From CAVVKW01 sp963749035 (lineage in GTDB: Bacteria; Verrucomicrobiota; Verrucomicrobiia; Chthoniobacterales; JAATET01), in NCBI GenBank assembly GCA_963749035.1, contig CAVVKW010000004.1:310001-374000 (forward strand): DNA of 64,000 bases, given 5' to 3'. Shown here piece after piece: positions 7,424 through 18,727 of the stretch. Made by a program: the position numbers and the translations under genes. The notes beneath the pieces were generated by a model, which searched no databases, was not told the origin of the DNA, and worked only from the letters and a program-made list of their open reading frames with translations. Every line of letters starts with the position of its first letter. Position 1 is the first letter of the stretch.

Positions 7424-7774
7424 CTATAGTGGAAGAGTTTTCGCTTGGAGATTCTCTACGAGCCCTCTTTCCAAATTTAGTTGAAGGGGGCGGTCATTCG
7501 TATCGCCACATTTCCTCGCTCTGGCCGCAGTTTGATAGGATCGGGATGGTGATTCCGGAATGAGGTGCGTTCCGTAGATGCGCTGGTAAATCAATTCGCG
7601 GCGGTGCTCCGGCGTGATGTCCTTCGGAAGCGACGCGAGGACCATCTCCCGCGCGGCGTCGAACATTCGGGAGCCCATTTCAAACCGCTCGGCTCCGGAG
7701 CGGGCCATCAATCGTTCGCGGACCATGGCGGCGATCTCGGGCGGGGTGTCGCTCAGCTCTGGCATGATCGCCAA
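7424..7774 (-). CDS. Small helical partner of nucleotidyltransferase module 2
   Basis: The core (SGAERFEMGSRMFDAAREMV, then ITPEHRRELIYQRIYG) resembles the partner protein of module 1 and is a recurrent neighbour of minimal nucleotidyltransferases. The start is either ATG 7774 or the internal ATG 7765; both overlap the 3' end of the nucleotidyltransferase gene (stop at 7753). The family-like part ends near residue 75, at YGTHLIPE. The remaining ~40 residues come from a stretch of clearly lower G+C and look like read-through into foreign DNA, so the original 3' end was probably replaced when the dGTPase island arrived. Confidence 0.6.
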   Translation of the reverse strand: MAIMPELSDTPPEIAAMVRERLMARSGAERFEMGSRMFDAAREMVLASLPKDITPEHRRELIYQRIYGTHLIPESPSRSYQTAARARKCGDTNDRPLQLNLERGLVENLQAKTLPL

Positions 7775-8292
7775 AGGCTATCGACACCGAGCGTTTGCGC
7801 CCAGCGCTCAATGATTGAGTCATCGTATCCGCTGGCGATGAGGTTGCGGACGTCCTGAAGTTGGCGGTCGGATTCTGAATCTTTAGCCCACACGAGTTTG
7901 GAGAGGATGAGGTCCTCTTTGCTGACAATGCACATTTCGAAATCGGTCACCGTGATTTGTTGGCGTCGTTGGAATTCCTCGCGGCGGTAGGGTGTCGATT
8001 TCCGGACGATACAGTCCACTTTGATCACGCTTTCGTTGTGGATCAGATTGAACATCCACTCGTCGCGAATGGATTCGGCGACGGCGTCGGGTGAGACGTA
8101 GTAGTCTGGATCGAACAAACGAACGATGGTTCCTGCGTTCGACGGAACGAGCGCGACGACGATGTCGATGTCACGGGTCATACGCGGCTCGGCGTAGTAG
8201 TTCATCGCCATTGAGCCGGTGAGCATGTATTCGATGCCGGCCGCGCTGAGTTTCCGGGAAACGTCGCGGACGATATCGAGTTCAGAGAGCAT
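7753..8292 (-). CDS. Nucleotidyltransferase-fold protein of module 2 (179 aa)
   Basis: It has the same signature as the module 1 protein: MLTGSMAMNYYAEPRMTRDI plus the second Asp (residues ~22-42), then FDPDYYVSP, MFNLIHN and VIKVDCIV with the third acidic residue. Further on, ILSKLVWAKDSESDRQLQDV matches the C-terminal helix of AbiEii/DUF6036-like proteins. Here the nucleotidyltransferase comes first and the small partner second, the reverse of module 1. This gene has the high G+C of the chromosome. A toxin-antitoxin or stress role is possible by analogy with nucleotidyltransferase TA systems, but the substrate is unknown. Confidence 0.8.
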   Translation of the reverse strand: MLSELDIVRDVSRKLSAAGIEYMLTGSMAMNYYAEPRMTRDIDIVVALVPSNAGTIVRLFDPDYYVSPDAVAESIRDEWMFNLIHNESVIKVDCIVRKSTPYRREEFQRRQQITVTDFEMCIVSKEDLILSKLVWAKDSESDRQLQDVRNLIASGYDDSIIERWAQTLGVDSLWRSCQS

Positions 8293-8679
8293 GGTGGCCT
8301 GATTTTCTCACGCAGAGGCGCAGAGGCGCAGAGGGTGATATTGAGGATTTTGTTTAGGCCGGTTTTGGGTGTGGGCGTCTCGTTCTTCGGCAGCGGTCAT
8401 GAAAGTCCTGAAAAGTCGAAGATGTTTCGCTTTGCTCAACATGACAGGTTCTGGATTTATTTCCGTATTCTCTGCGACGCTGCGGCTCTGCGTGAGGCCC
8501 TGTATTTGTATGCCCTTCGCGGGTTGACTCGCTCACTCCCGGTTGCCGTCGTCGCTTCCGCGCCTCCGCCCTGCGGGCTGCCTATCGGCAGGCGATGTCG
8601 CTCAACTTAAGTCGGCTCCGTTGTCTCGCCCTTCGCGGCCTCGCGGCTTCCCGGCCTCCGGTGCTCGCGTGAGAATTCG
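8293..8679. other. Intergenic spacer with several dispersed repeats, no gene
   Basis: No coding sequence is supported. The spacer holds CTCACGCAGAGGCG-type units (8307-8334), an inverted copy (8471-8496), and a TTCGCGGCCTCGCGG...CGTGAG unit (about 8626-8672). It also has a sequence at 8418-8449 containing TTTCGCTTTGCTCAACATGA, which resembles repeats seen at many loci in such genomes. These appear to be neutral intergenic repeats. They separate the accessory island from carB. Confidence 0.7.
8307..8672. repeat. Cluster of CTCACGCAGAGGCG / CTTCGCGG dispersed repeats
   Basis: Direct copies (CTCACGCAGAGGCGCAGAGG, 8307 on) and inverted copies (8471-8496 and 8626-8672) could pair to form long hairpins. 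The same two sequence types occur inside the von Willebrand gene at 29038-29109 and between ruvB and trpC at 55889-56000. Confidence 0.75.
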
Positions 8680-12024
<3,345 letters not shown>

Positions 12025-12296
12025 GGCGGCGGCTTGGCGGTGTCTTCTTGCGGCGCGGAGTTTTGCGCCAACTAAACAGGATTTACTGGATTAGCAGGAT
12101 TGACTGGATTGTTGCGGGGGAAGGTAGGGGATTGCGGGGTGGGGAGGCAAAAGGAAAGGGGTGAATTTGAGCAATCATCCGGGCGGGTGGAGCGTGACTC
12201 GCCTCGGGAGCGCGATTTGCCGGCGGTTCAGATGAAGGAGCCGGTGGGTGAGGACTGCGCGAGCCGGATAGCGAGGCGATCCGGCGCGGGGTTTGT
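12025..12296. other. Upstream region of carB, no gene seen
   Basis: It contains an imperfect ACTGGATTAGCAGGATTGACTGGATT repeat tract at about 12078-12110, another dispersed intergenic repeat type. The rest is G-rich without a supported frame. The carB promoter should lie here on the minus strand, but no clear -35/-10 is visible. Confidence 0.4.
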
Positions 12297-13343
12297 CTAT
12301 TTCCGGGGGGCTTCGGGGGGGCGGTAGGATTTGCCGGAGCGGGGAGTTGAGTTTGGCGCTGGAGGGCGGAGGCCGGCGGGGCCGGGTGGGGAATTGGCCC
12401 AGGTTTCCCAGCTCATGAAGAAGTGGGGGGCGGTGAAGCGGCAGTAGCGGTAGAAGTCCTCGAGGAAGGCGAGGCGGGCGCGCTTGGCGGCGGCGATCTG
12501 GCGGTTGGGGTCGCGGGTGTCGGCGAGATTTGAGCCGCCGAGGCGGTGTTGGCGTTCGATGAGGGCGGGGGCGGGGAGGCGGCCGCTATTCGCCATCATG
12601 TCGATCATCGTGAGGAAGAGGGTCGTGCGGCCGAGGCCGGAGTCGCAGTGGAGGTGGAGCCAGCGATTCGGGTCGCGGTCGCGGATGAAGTCGACGAAGC
12701 GGTCGACGACGGCGACGGGGGGCGGGGAGAAGTCGGCGGTGCTGAAACGCTCGTAGTCCCAGTAGGCGGGGGCGACGAGTTCGGGTTCGGTCCGGACTTT
12801 GCGTACGGCGACGGGGAGCTTGATCGCTTCCCAGTCGGCGGGGCGGGAGTAGCCTTCGAGCGCGAAGGAGGTGATGGTGACGTTGTGTCCGGCGAGGGCG
12901 GCGTCGAGGTATTGGCGTTCGAGTGTTTCGGGGCGGACGTCGGGGAGTTTGTTGATCGGGCCCCAGGAGACGGCCATGTTGTTGATGAAGGCGTGGGGCT
13001 CGAGGCGCAGGTCGACAATGGTGACGGCGCGATCGGCGAGCTTCATCTGGAGCTCGTAGAACTGGTTCGGCGAAAACTGGCCGCTGCCGGAGACGTTGAG
13101 GGCGGCGAGGCCGTCGGTGGTGACGGGCGTGCCGCCGGGCAGGGGGCGGGTGGAGATTTCGTCCGCTGACGAACGGAAGTTGAAGGGGAGTTCGCGCGGC
13201 GACTCGATGTCGATGACCAGCAGCTCGGGGAGGGGGAACGGGTAGTCGGGCTGGGTGAGAACGAGGTGGACGCCTTCGGGTGGCGGCTCGGGTGGCTTGG
13301 CCCCCGGCAGCGCGATGAAGAGGACGAGCGCGAGGGGAAGCAT
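12297..13343 (-). CDS. PTP-like cysteine phytase / inositol phosphate phosphatase
   Basis: The protein has 348 residues with an N-terminal signal peptide (MLPLALVLFIALPGA), so it is exported. The P-loop HCDSGLGRTT (Cys233, Arg239) is the HC-x5-R-T of protein tyrosine phosphatase-like inositol phosphatases. Its context WLHLHCDSGLGRTTLF closely follows Selenomonas-type phytases. IVDLRLEPHAFINNMAVSWG (from residue 109) is a second family block, and Asp204 (STADF) is a candidate general acid. These enzymes remove phosphate from myo-inositol hexakisphosphate. Bacterial effector phosphatases of the same fold are alternatives. The C-terminus is proline-rich. It stands alone between carB and the importer cluster. 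Confidence 0.82.
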   Translation of the reverse strand: MLPLALVLFIALPGAKPPEPPPEGVHLVLTQPDYPFPLPELLVIDIESPRELPFNFRSSADEISTRPLPGGTPVTTDGLAALNVSGSGQFSPNQFYELQMKLADRAVTIVDLRLEPHAFINNMAVSWGPINKLPDVRPETLERQYLDAALAGHNVTITSFALEGYSRPADWEAIKLPVAVRKVRTEPELVAPAYWDYERFSTADFSPPPVAVVDRFVDFIRDRDPNRWLHLHCDSGLGRTTLFLTMIDMMANSGRLPAPALIERQHRLGGSNLADTRDPNRQIAAAKRARLAFLEDFYRYCRFTAPHFFMSWETWANSPPGPAGLRPPAPNSTPRSGKSYRPPEAPRK

Positions 13344-13370
13344 TTTGGGTTAGTTTTTAGTTATTAGTTT

Positions 13371-13444
13371 ATAGTTGAGAGTTTGAGTGGGCGACTGCGT
13401 CGCTGGTCTTTTGATTTAGCTCTCAACTATTGGCTCTCAACTAT
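13371..13444. repeat. Inverted repeats ATAGTTGAGAG / CTCTCAACTAT
   Basis: One left arm (13371-13381) and two right arms (13420-13430 and 13434-13444), each 11 bp, are perfectly complementary. They lie between the phytase start and the ABC ATPase stop. They could form alternative hairpins at the 3' end of the importer transcript, or be another dispersed repeat family (compare 16622-16705). Confidence 0.6.
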
Positions 13445-13447
13445 GAA

Positions 13448-14281
13448 CTAAACTTCCAGTGCGTCGTGGTCGATGGTGTGGAGGCGGGCTTGTTGGGAGC
13501 CGAGGCGAGGGATGCACTTGATGAGCGCGCGGGTGTAGGGGTGCTGGGGATTGGAGAGGATTTCCTCGGTCGGGCCGCGTTCGACGATTTTGCCGCGGAA
13601 CATGACGGCGACCTGGTCGCAGAGGCCGCGGATGATGGCGAAGTTGTGCGTGATGAGGATGATCGACATCCCGAGGCGCGAGCGGAGTCCGCGGAGTTCT
13701 TCGAGGATCTGGGCCTGGATGGTGACGTCGAGGGCGGTGGTGGGTTCGTCCGCGATGAGGAGCTGGGGGCGGCAACTGAGGGCCATGGCGATCATGGCGC
13801 GCTGCTGCATGCCGCCGCTGAGCTGGTGCGGGTAGTCGTTCATGCGGGCCGGGGCGTCAACGATGCCGACGGCGTCGAGCCAGTGGATGACTTCCTTGTC
13901 GACGTCGGTGACGTCGGGGCGGTGAAGCTGGATGGCTTCGGCGATCTGCGAGCGGATGGAGTAAACGGGGTTCAGGGAGCTGGACGGCTCCTGGAAGATA
14001 TAGGCGATCTCGCCGCCGCGGATCTTGCGGAGTTCGGCGGGCTTCATTTTGAGAACGTCGCGGCCGTGCCAGAGGATCGAGCCGGTGGGGTAGCTGGCGG
14101 GGGGCTGGGGGAGAAGTCGAGTGAGCGAGAGGGCGGTCACGCTCTTGCCGGACCCGGATTCGCCGACGATGGCGAGCGTCTCGCCGGAATCGAGGGTGAA
14201 CGACGAGTCGTGGACCGCGTCGGTGCGCCCGCGGTCGGTGTCGAAGGCGATGGAGAGATTGCGGACGTCGAGAAGTGGCAT
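13448..14281 (-). CDS. Oligopeptide/dipeptide ABC transporter ATP-binding protein
   Basis: This 277-residue ATPase has Walker A GESGSGKS (near residue 39), Q-loop FQEPSSSLNPV, signature LSGGMQQR, Walker B LLIADEP and a switch His (LITHNF). The C-terminal NPQHPYTRAL block is diagnostic of the OppD/DppD/YejF family. It matches one half of YejF, which carries two ATPase domains. The second ATPase is not found in this cluster, so a homodimer or a distant partner is needed. It is the last gene of the leftward cluster with two permeases and a binding protein. Confidence 0.92.
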   Translation of the reverse strand: MPLLDVRNLSIAFDTDRGRTDAVHDSSFTLDSGETLAIVGESGSGKSVTALSLTRLLPQPPASYPTGSILWHGRDVLKMKPAELRKIRGGEIAYIFQEPSSSLNPVYSIRSQIAEAIQLHRPDVTDVDKEVIHWLDAVGIVDAPARMNDYPHQLSGGMQQRAMIAMALSCRPQLLIADEPTTALDVTIQAQILEELRGLRSRLGMSIILITHNFAIIRGLCDQVAVMFRGKIVERGPTEEILSNPQHPYTRALIKCIPRLGSQQARLHTIDHDALEV

Positions 14282-14290
14282 CGCCGAGTG

Positions 14291-14509
14291 TCAGACCTCG
14301 GTTGCAGCGGATTCCAATTCCGAGATGAGAATCGGGTCGAAGGTGCGCATTCGGTCGTCGTCGGAAAACACGAGCAGTCGTCGACCGGCCGGGCTCAGGA
14401 AGGCGTGGTCGGCGGTCGGGATCAGGACGCGCTCGCCGTCGGGAAGCCGAATGCTAAATGGCTGGAAGGGCTGCGCTTCGAGAAATTCGCGGATCGCGGG
14501 TGGTGCCAT
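14291..14509 (-). CDS. Small conserved protein embedded in the peptide importer operon (72 aa)
   Basis: It begins MAPPAIREFLEAQPFQPFSI and continues RLPDGERVLIPTADHAFLSP. Small proteins with this QPFxPFxIRLxDG pattern recur in Planctomycetes and Verrucomicrobia, usually beside unrelated genes, and have no assigned role. It has no signal peptide or membrane segment and is predicted mostly beta. It sits between the second permease (41-base gap) and the ATPase (9-base gap), so it is probably co-transcribed. Whether it serves the importer is unknown. Confidence 0.65.
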   Translation of the reverse strand: MAPPAIREFLEAQPFQPFSIRLPDGERVLIPTADHAFLSPAGRRLLVFSDDDRMRTFDPILISELESAATEV

Positions 14510-14550
14510 GATGGACTACGTTAAGGCCGGGGGTGTGGAAGCGTCAACGG

Positions 14551-15582
14551 CTACTGGATCTTGTTGAAGGATTTTGGGTCGAAGGCGTCGCGGATGCCTT
14601 CGCCGATGAAGGTGGCCAGAAGGAGGGTGATAAAGAGTGCGGCGACGGCGGACGAGGCGACCCAGGGGGAGTCGAGATTTTCGAGGCCCTGCTGGATCAT
14701 TTCGCCCCAACTGGGGGTTGGCGGTGGCAGTCCAAACCCGAGGAAGTCGAGGGCGGTGAGCGACGAGATGCCGCCCACGATCATGAAGGGGAGGAGCGTG
14801 ATGACGGGGGTCATCGCGTTCGGGAGGATCTGGCGGAAGAGGATGTTGAAGGTGCTGGAGCCGAGGTTGCGCGAGGCGAGGACGTAGGATTGCTCGCGGA
14901 GTTTGAAGAATTCGCCGCGGACGTAGTAGGAGAGGCCGATCCACTCGAAGATGACCATGACAAGGAGGAGGATCGTGAAGCTTTGGCCGTAGATGGAGCC
15001 CATAAGGATGACGACGTAGAGGAACGGGAGGGCGGACCAGATCTCGATGAGGCGTTGGATGATGAGGTCGACCTTGCCGCCGAGGTAGCCCTGGATGCCG
15101 CCGATGACGATGCCGAGGACGGTGCTGATCGCGGTGAGGGCCAGCGCGAAGAGCATGCAGATGCGGAAGCCGTAGATGAGTCGGGCGAGGACGTCGCGGG
15201 CGGCGTTGTCGGTGCCGAGCCAGTGGTCGGCTGACGGTGCGTGGGGTGGGGCGCCGTCGAGATCGAGGTAGGGGTGGAGCGGGTCGTGGGGAATGGGCGG
15301 GAGGAGCATCCAGCCGCCGTCGGCTTCGAAGTCGGGGTCGTCGCGGAGGCGGAGGTAATTGGCCTCGGTGCGGTATTGGCCGCCGAAGGTCTCGGCACTG
15401 TAGAATTTCAGGGTTGGGAAGTACATTTTCCCTTCGTAGCCGAGGAGGAGGGGGCGGTCGTTGACGAGTTGTTCGCTGAAGAGCGAGATGACGAAAGCCG
15501 TGGTGAGAATGAGGAACGACCACCAGGCCCGCTTGATGGAGCGGAACTTTCGAAATTTTTCGCGGGTCGTCGGTGAGAACAC
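14551..15582 (-). CDS. yejE: Peptide ABC transporter permease, YejE-like
   Basis: The inner-membrane permease has 343 residues. An N-terminal membrane segment (about residues 20-37) is followed by a long periplasmic region, then HWLGTDNAARDVLARLIYGFRI, the hallmark of YejE/OppC proteins. Five further membrane segments and the EAA-type loop (YVLASRNLGSSTFNILFRQI, then LPNA) follow, and the latter contacts the ATPase. YejABEF transporters import peptides, microcin C among them in enterobacteria. It is 29 bases downstream of yejB on the minus strand. Confidence 0.9.
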   Translation of the reverse strand: MFSPTTREKFRKFRSIKRAWWSFLILTTAFVISLFSEQLVNDRPLLLGYEGKMYFPTLKFYSAETFGGQYRTEANYLRLRDDPDFEADGGWMLLPPIPHDPLHPYLDLDGAPPHAPSADHWLGTDNAARDVLARLIYGFRICMLFALALTAISTVLGIVIGGIQGYLGGKVDLIIQRLIEIWSALPFLYVVILMGSIYGQSFTILLLVMVIFEWIGLSYYVRGEFFKLREQSYVLASRNLGSSTFNILFRQILPNAMTPVITLLPFMIVGGISSLTALDFLGFGLPPPTPSWGEMIQQGLENLDSPWVASSAVAALFITLLLATFIGEGIRDAFDPKSFNKIQ

Positions 15583-15611
15583 GGAGGCGTGGGGAGTGGT
15601 GGGGCCGCGGG

Positions 15612-16619
15612 CTATTCGAAGCGGATACGGGGATCGACGGCGACGTAAACGAGATCGCTGAAGAGTCGGCCGATCATGGCGAAGAAGCTGCTGAGAATGA
15701 TGATGCCCAGGACGACGTTGTAGTCGCGGCCGACGACGGAGTTATACATGAGGAGGCCCATGCCATCGATGTCGAAGACCTTCTCGATGAGGAGGGCGGA
15801 GGCGAACATGGCGGTGAAAATCGACCCGATGCCGGTGGCGATGGGGATGAGGGAGTTCCGGAAGACCTGTTTGCGGATGGTGTTCCGGAAGGTGAGGCCC
15901 TTGGCCATCGAGGTGCGGACGTAGTCCTTGTTCAGCTCGTCGAGGACGCTGTTTTTCATGAGCAAGGTGAGGACCGCGAACTGACCGAGCATGTAGCAGA
16001 ACAGCGGCAGGATCATGTGGTGGAGGAAGTCGAGGATCTGGTCGAACGCGGAGAGGCGTTCGAAATTTGACGAAACGATGCCGCCGATCGGGAACCAGTC
16101 GAGGTAACTGCCGCCGCTGAGGTAGATGATGAGGAGCGTGCCGAGGGCGAAGCCGGGGATGACGTAGCCGGCGAAGACGACGATGGAGGACAGCGAGTCG
16201 GCGAGGGTGCCGTGGACGACGGCCTTCCAGACGCCGAGCGGGATGGAAATCAGGTAGGAGAGGAAGAAGGAGGTGAGGCCGAAGAAGAGGGAAATGGGGA
16301 TCTTGCTGACGATGACTTCGAGGGCGGGGCGCTGGTAAACGTAGGAGTTGCCGAAGTCGCCGGTGAGAACGCTCCCGAGCCACTTGAAGTAGCGGACGTA
16401 GGCGGGTTGATCGAAGCCGAAGTAGGCCTTGATGTTGGCGACTTCGTCGGCCGAGATCGAGGCGCCGCCGGAGCGCATCGCGGCTCCGGCGCGGACTTTG
16501 CTGATGATCTCCTCGACCGGTCCACCGGGGACGAACTGAATCAGGACGAAACAGACGACCGAGATGCCGAGCAGCGTCGGCACCATGAGGAGGAGGCGAC
16601 GGAGGATGTAGGTGGACAA
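15612..16619 (-). CDS. yejB: Peptide ABC transporter permease, YejB-like
   Basis: The protein has 335 residues. The N-terminus YILRRLLLMVPTLLGISVVC is typical of OppB/YejB permeases. The YejB-type insert between the first two membrane segments contains FDQPAYVRYFKWL and DFGNSYVYQRPALEVI. The EAA loop reads YVRTSMAKGLTFRNTI. It forms the membrane channel with YejE. A hairpin-containing spacer of about 87 bases separates it from the upstream binding-protein gene, which may reduce permease expression relative to the binding protein, as in many Opp operons. Confidence 0.92.
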   Translation of the reverse strand: MSTYILRRLLLMVPTLLGISVVCFVLIQFVPGGPVEEIISKVRAGAAMRSGGASISADEVANIKAYFGFDQPAYVRYFKWLGSVLTGDFGNSYVYQRPALEVIVSKIPISLFFGLTSFFLSYLISIPLGVWKAVVHGTLADSLSSIVVFAGYVIPGFALGTLLIIYLSGGSYLDWFPIGGIVSSNFERLSAFDQILDFLHHMILPLFCYMLGQFAVLTLLMKNSVLDELNKDYVRTSMAKGLTFRNTIRKQVFRNSLIPIATGIGSIFTAMFASALLIEKVFDIDGMGLLMYNSVVGRDYNVVLGIIILSSFFAMIGRLFSDLVYVAVDPRIRFE

Positions 16620-16621
16620 GG

Positions 16622-16705
16622 AAGTTGAGTGTTGAAGGTTGAGAGTTGAGTGGAACGTCAGAAGGCTTCGCCTTCCAGTGATCGGATTGAATTATTCACT
16701 CAACT
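16622..16705 (-). promoter_or_regulatory. Hairpins in the spacer between yejA and yejB
   Basis: A perfect GAAGGC-TTC-GCCTTC hairpin (16661-16675) lies inside a larger inverted pair of GTTGAGTG-like (16624-16652) and CACTCAAC-like (16699-16706) sequences. On the transcribed strand it sits directly after the yejA stop. It may stabilise or partly terminate the mRNA between binding protein and permeases. It also resembles dispersed repeats seen elsewhere in the window. Confidence 0.5.
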
Positions 16706-16706
16706 T

Positions 16707-18508
16707 TCAACGCGACTGCTCTTCGTAGGTGACTTCGTCGGGTTCGGCGGGGAGGGGGGTGTCGGTTTTCATCGCTTCGTCGAGGGCGGTTTCCTTTTCG
16801 GGGTCGAACCACCAGTAGATGGGGATGACGTCTTCGCGGTTGAACTTATCGAGGACGTTTTTGGCGGTGCCGAATTTGTTCCAGTAGAGGAGTCGGGTCG
16901 CGCCGCTTTGCCACATGAGGACGTAGGGGTCGATCTCCATGAGGCGGGCGTCGATCTGCTCGAGAATTTCGTTGCGCTTGGCGAGGTCGAGTTCGGTCTT
17001 CTGCTGCTCGATGAGGCGGTCGAGTTCGGTGTCTTCGATCGCCAGGCGTAGTTCTGGGTCAGGGTTCGTTGGCCTGGGCGGAAGACCACATGGGCTCGGG
17101 ATCGCGGAGGCGGCTGGCGCCCCAGTTTGACCAGACGAGGTCGAAGTCGTGCGCGTCGACGCGCTTGGTGAAGGTGGAGCGGGAGACGAGGTCGATGTTG
17201 GCCTGGATGCCGACGGCCTTGAGGTCCTCGAGGAAGATGTTGAGATGACGGAGGTCGGTGCCGTGCTGAAGAATGGTGAGGCTGAGCGGTTGGCCGTCCT
17301 TGGCGAGAATGCCGTCGTCCCCAACGGTGTAACCGGCTTCCTTGAGGAGTTCGCGAGCGCGGGCGGGGTCGAATTTGGTATTTTCAACGGCTGGGTTCAC
17401 GTTGCCCTCGTAGATGTCGGGGTAGTAGGAGTTCAGCAGGAAATACTGGTTGAACATGAGCTTGTCGTTCATGAGTTCGCGGTTGAGGAGGTGGCCGAGG
17501 GCTTGGCGAACGAGCGGGTCGGCGAGGTAGGGGCGGCGGAGATTGAGCGCGAAGCCTTGGAAACCCTTGGGCTCCTGGTTCTCGATGGTCTGTCGGACGA
17601 CCCAGTTCTTTTTGACCTGTTCGAAGTCGGTGTCCTGCGCCCAGATCTTGGCGGTGTAGATCGGATAGACGTCGAGTTCACCCTTCTTGAAAAGTTGGAG
17701 GGCCTTGTTGCGATCTTCGAGGGAGCGGTAAACGAGGTAGTCGAAATTGTATTTGCCGACGTTGAAGCGAAGGGAACGACCCCACCAGTCGGGGCGGCGC
17801 TCGAGGGAGATCGAGCGATTGGTCTTGATTTCGCCGATCTGGTAGGGGCCACTGACGACCGGGAATTCGAAGGTTTGTTGGTTGAAGTCAACGTCCTTCC
17901 CAGGCGTGCTTCGGGAGGGCGACGAGGCCGGCGGCGGTCCAGAAATTTTGCCAGTGAGTTTCGTTCGCGGTGATGCTGACGGTGTGATCGTCGATGACTT
18001 CGGGTCGGGAGAACCGGGACAGGTCGACGCGGAAAATTGACGTGAGATTCTTGGGGTTCATCATCACGTCGTAGTAGAACTGGATGTCCTCGGCGGTGAT
18101 GGGTTCGCCGTCGCTCCAACGGGCTTCGGGGCGCATCTGAAACGTGAAGGTCTTACCGTCGGGGGAAATTTCCCAGGATTCCGCGAGGATTCCGATCGGC
18201 TCGTCGCGGGTGGGGTGGAGGCCAACGAGAAACTCGAAGAGAAATCCGCAGACGGTCGCGGAGAAGGAGTTGTAGTCGAGCCACATGTTGAGCGACTTCG
18301 GATAGCCGCCGCCCCAGGTGGTGAGGGTGCCGCCGCGGACGGCGTCGGGGTTGGCGTTGGGGTCGAGTTCGCCGGTGGTCTCGACGGTGACCGGGGTGTC
18401 TTCGATGGCGGGTGCGGCCGCGTCGGGGGTATCGGACTTCGGCCCGCAGGCGGAGAGAATCAGGGCGCAGACGGCGGCGAGAGAAAGGTGGGTGGCGGGT
18501 CGGATCAT
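16707..18508 (-). pseudogene. yejA: Peptide-binding lipoprotein YejA-like, interrupted by two frameshifts
   Basis: Three frames give one ~600-residue extracellular solute-binding protein (family 5). Frame one starts at ATG 18508 with a lipoprotein signal (LSLAAVCALILSAC), and holds GGTLTTWGGGYPKSLNMW and SPDGKTFTFQMRPEARWSDG. It breaks at about 17890, after LPKHAWEG. Frame two continues KDVDFNQQTFEFPVVSGPYQ to SSAQANEP and breaks at about 17060. Frame three runs from AIEDTELDRLIEQQ to EEQSR at 16707. Both breaks are the same +1 sense, which could be real decay or repeated read errors. It would deliver peptides to YejB/YejE. The gene opens the leftward cluster, divergent from the amidase. Confidence 0.82.
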
Positions 18509-18727
18509 GAGCGAAGGGAGATCATTCGCATAGTTAACGGGTGGCGGCAAGGGGGGGCAACGGGGTTTCGGTGGAGGTCGGCGGACGGTCGGTAGGGACC
18601 GTGAGGGGGCGGTGACGAAGATCGGTCGGTGGTCGCGTTCGGACTCGGGGTTGGTGTCGTTTCTTCGAGCGGGGTGAAAAAAGAAACCGCTTGCGAAAGG
18701 CGGCGGGCGTTCCCACTTTGACGCCCC

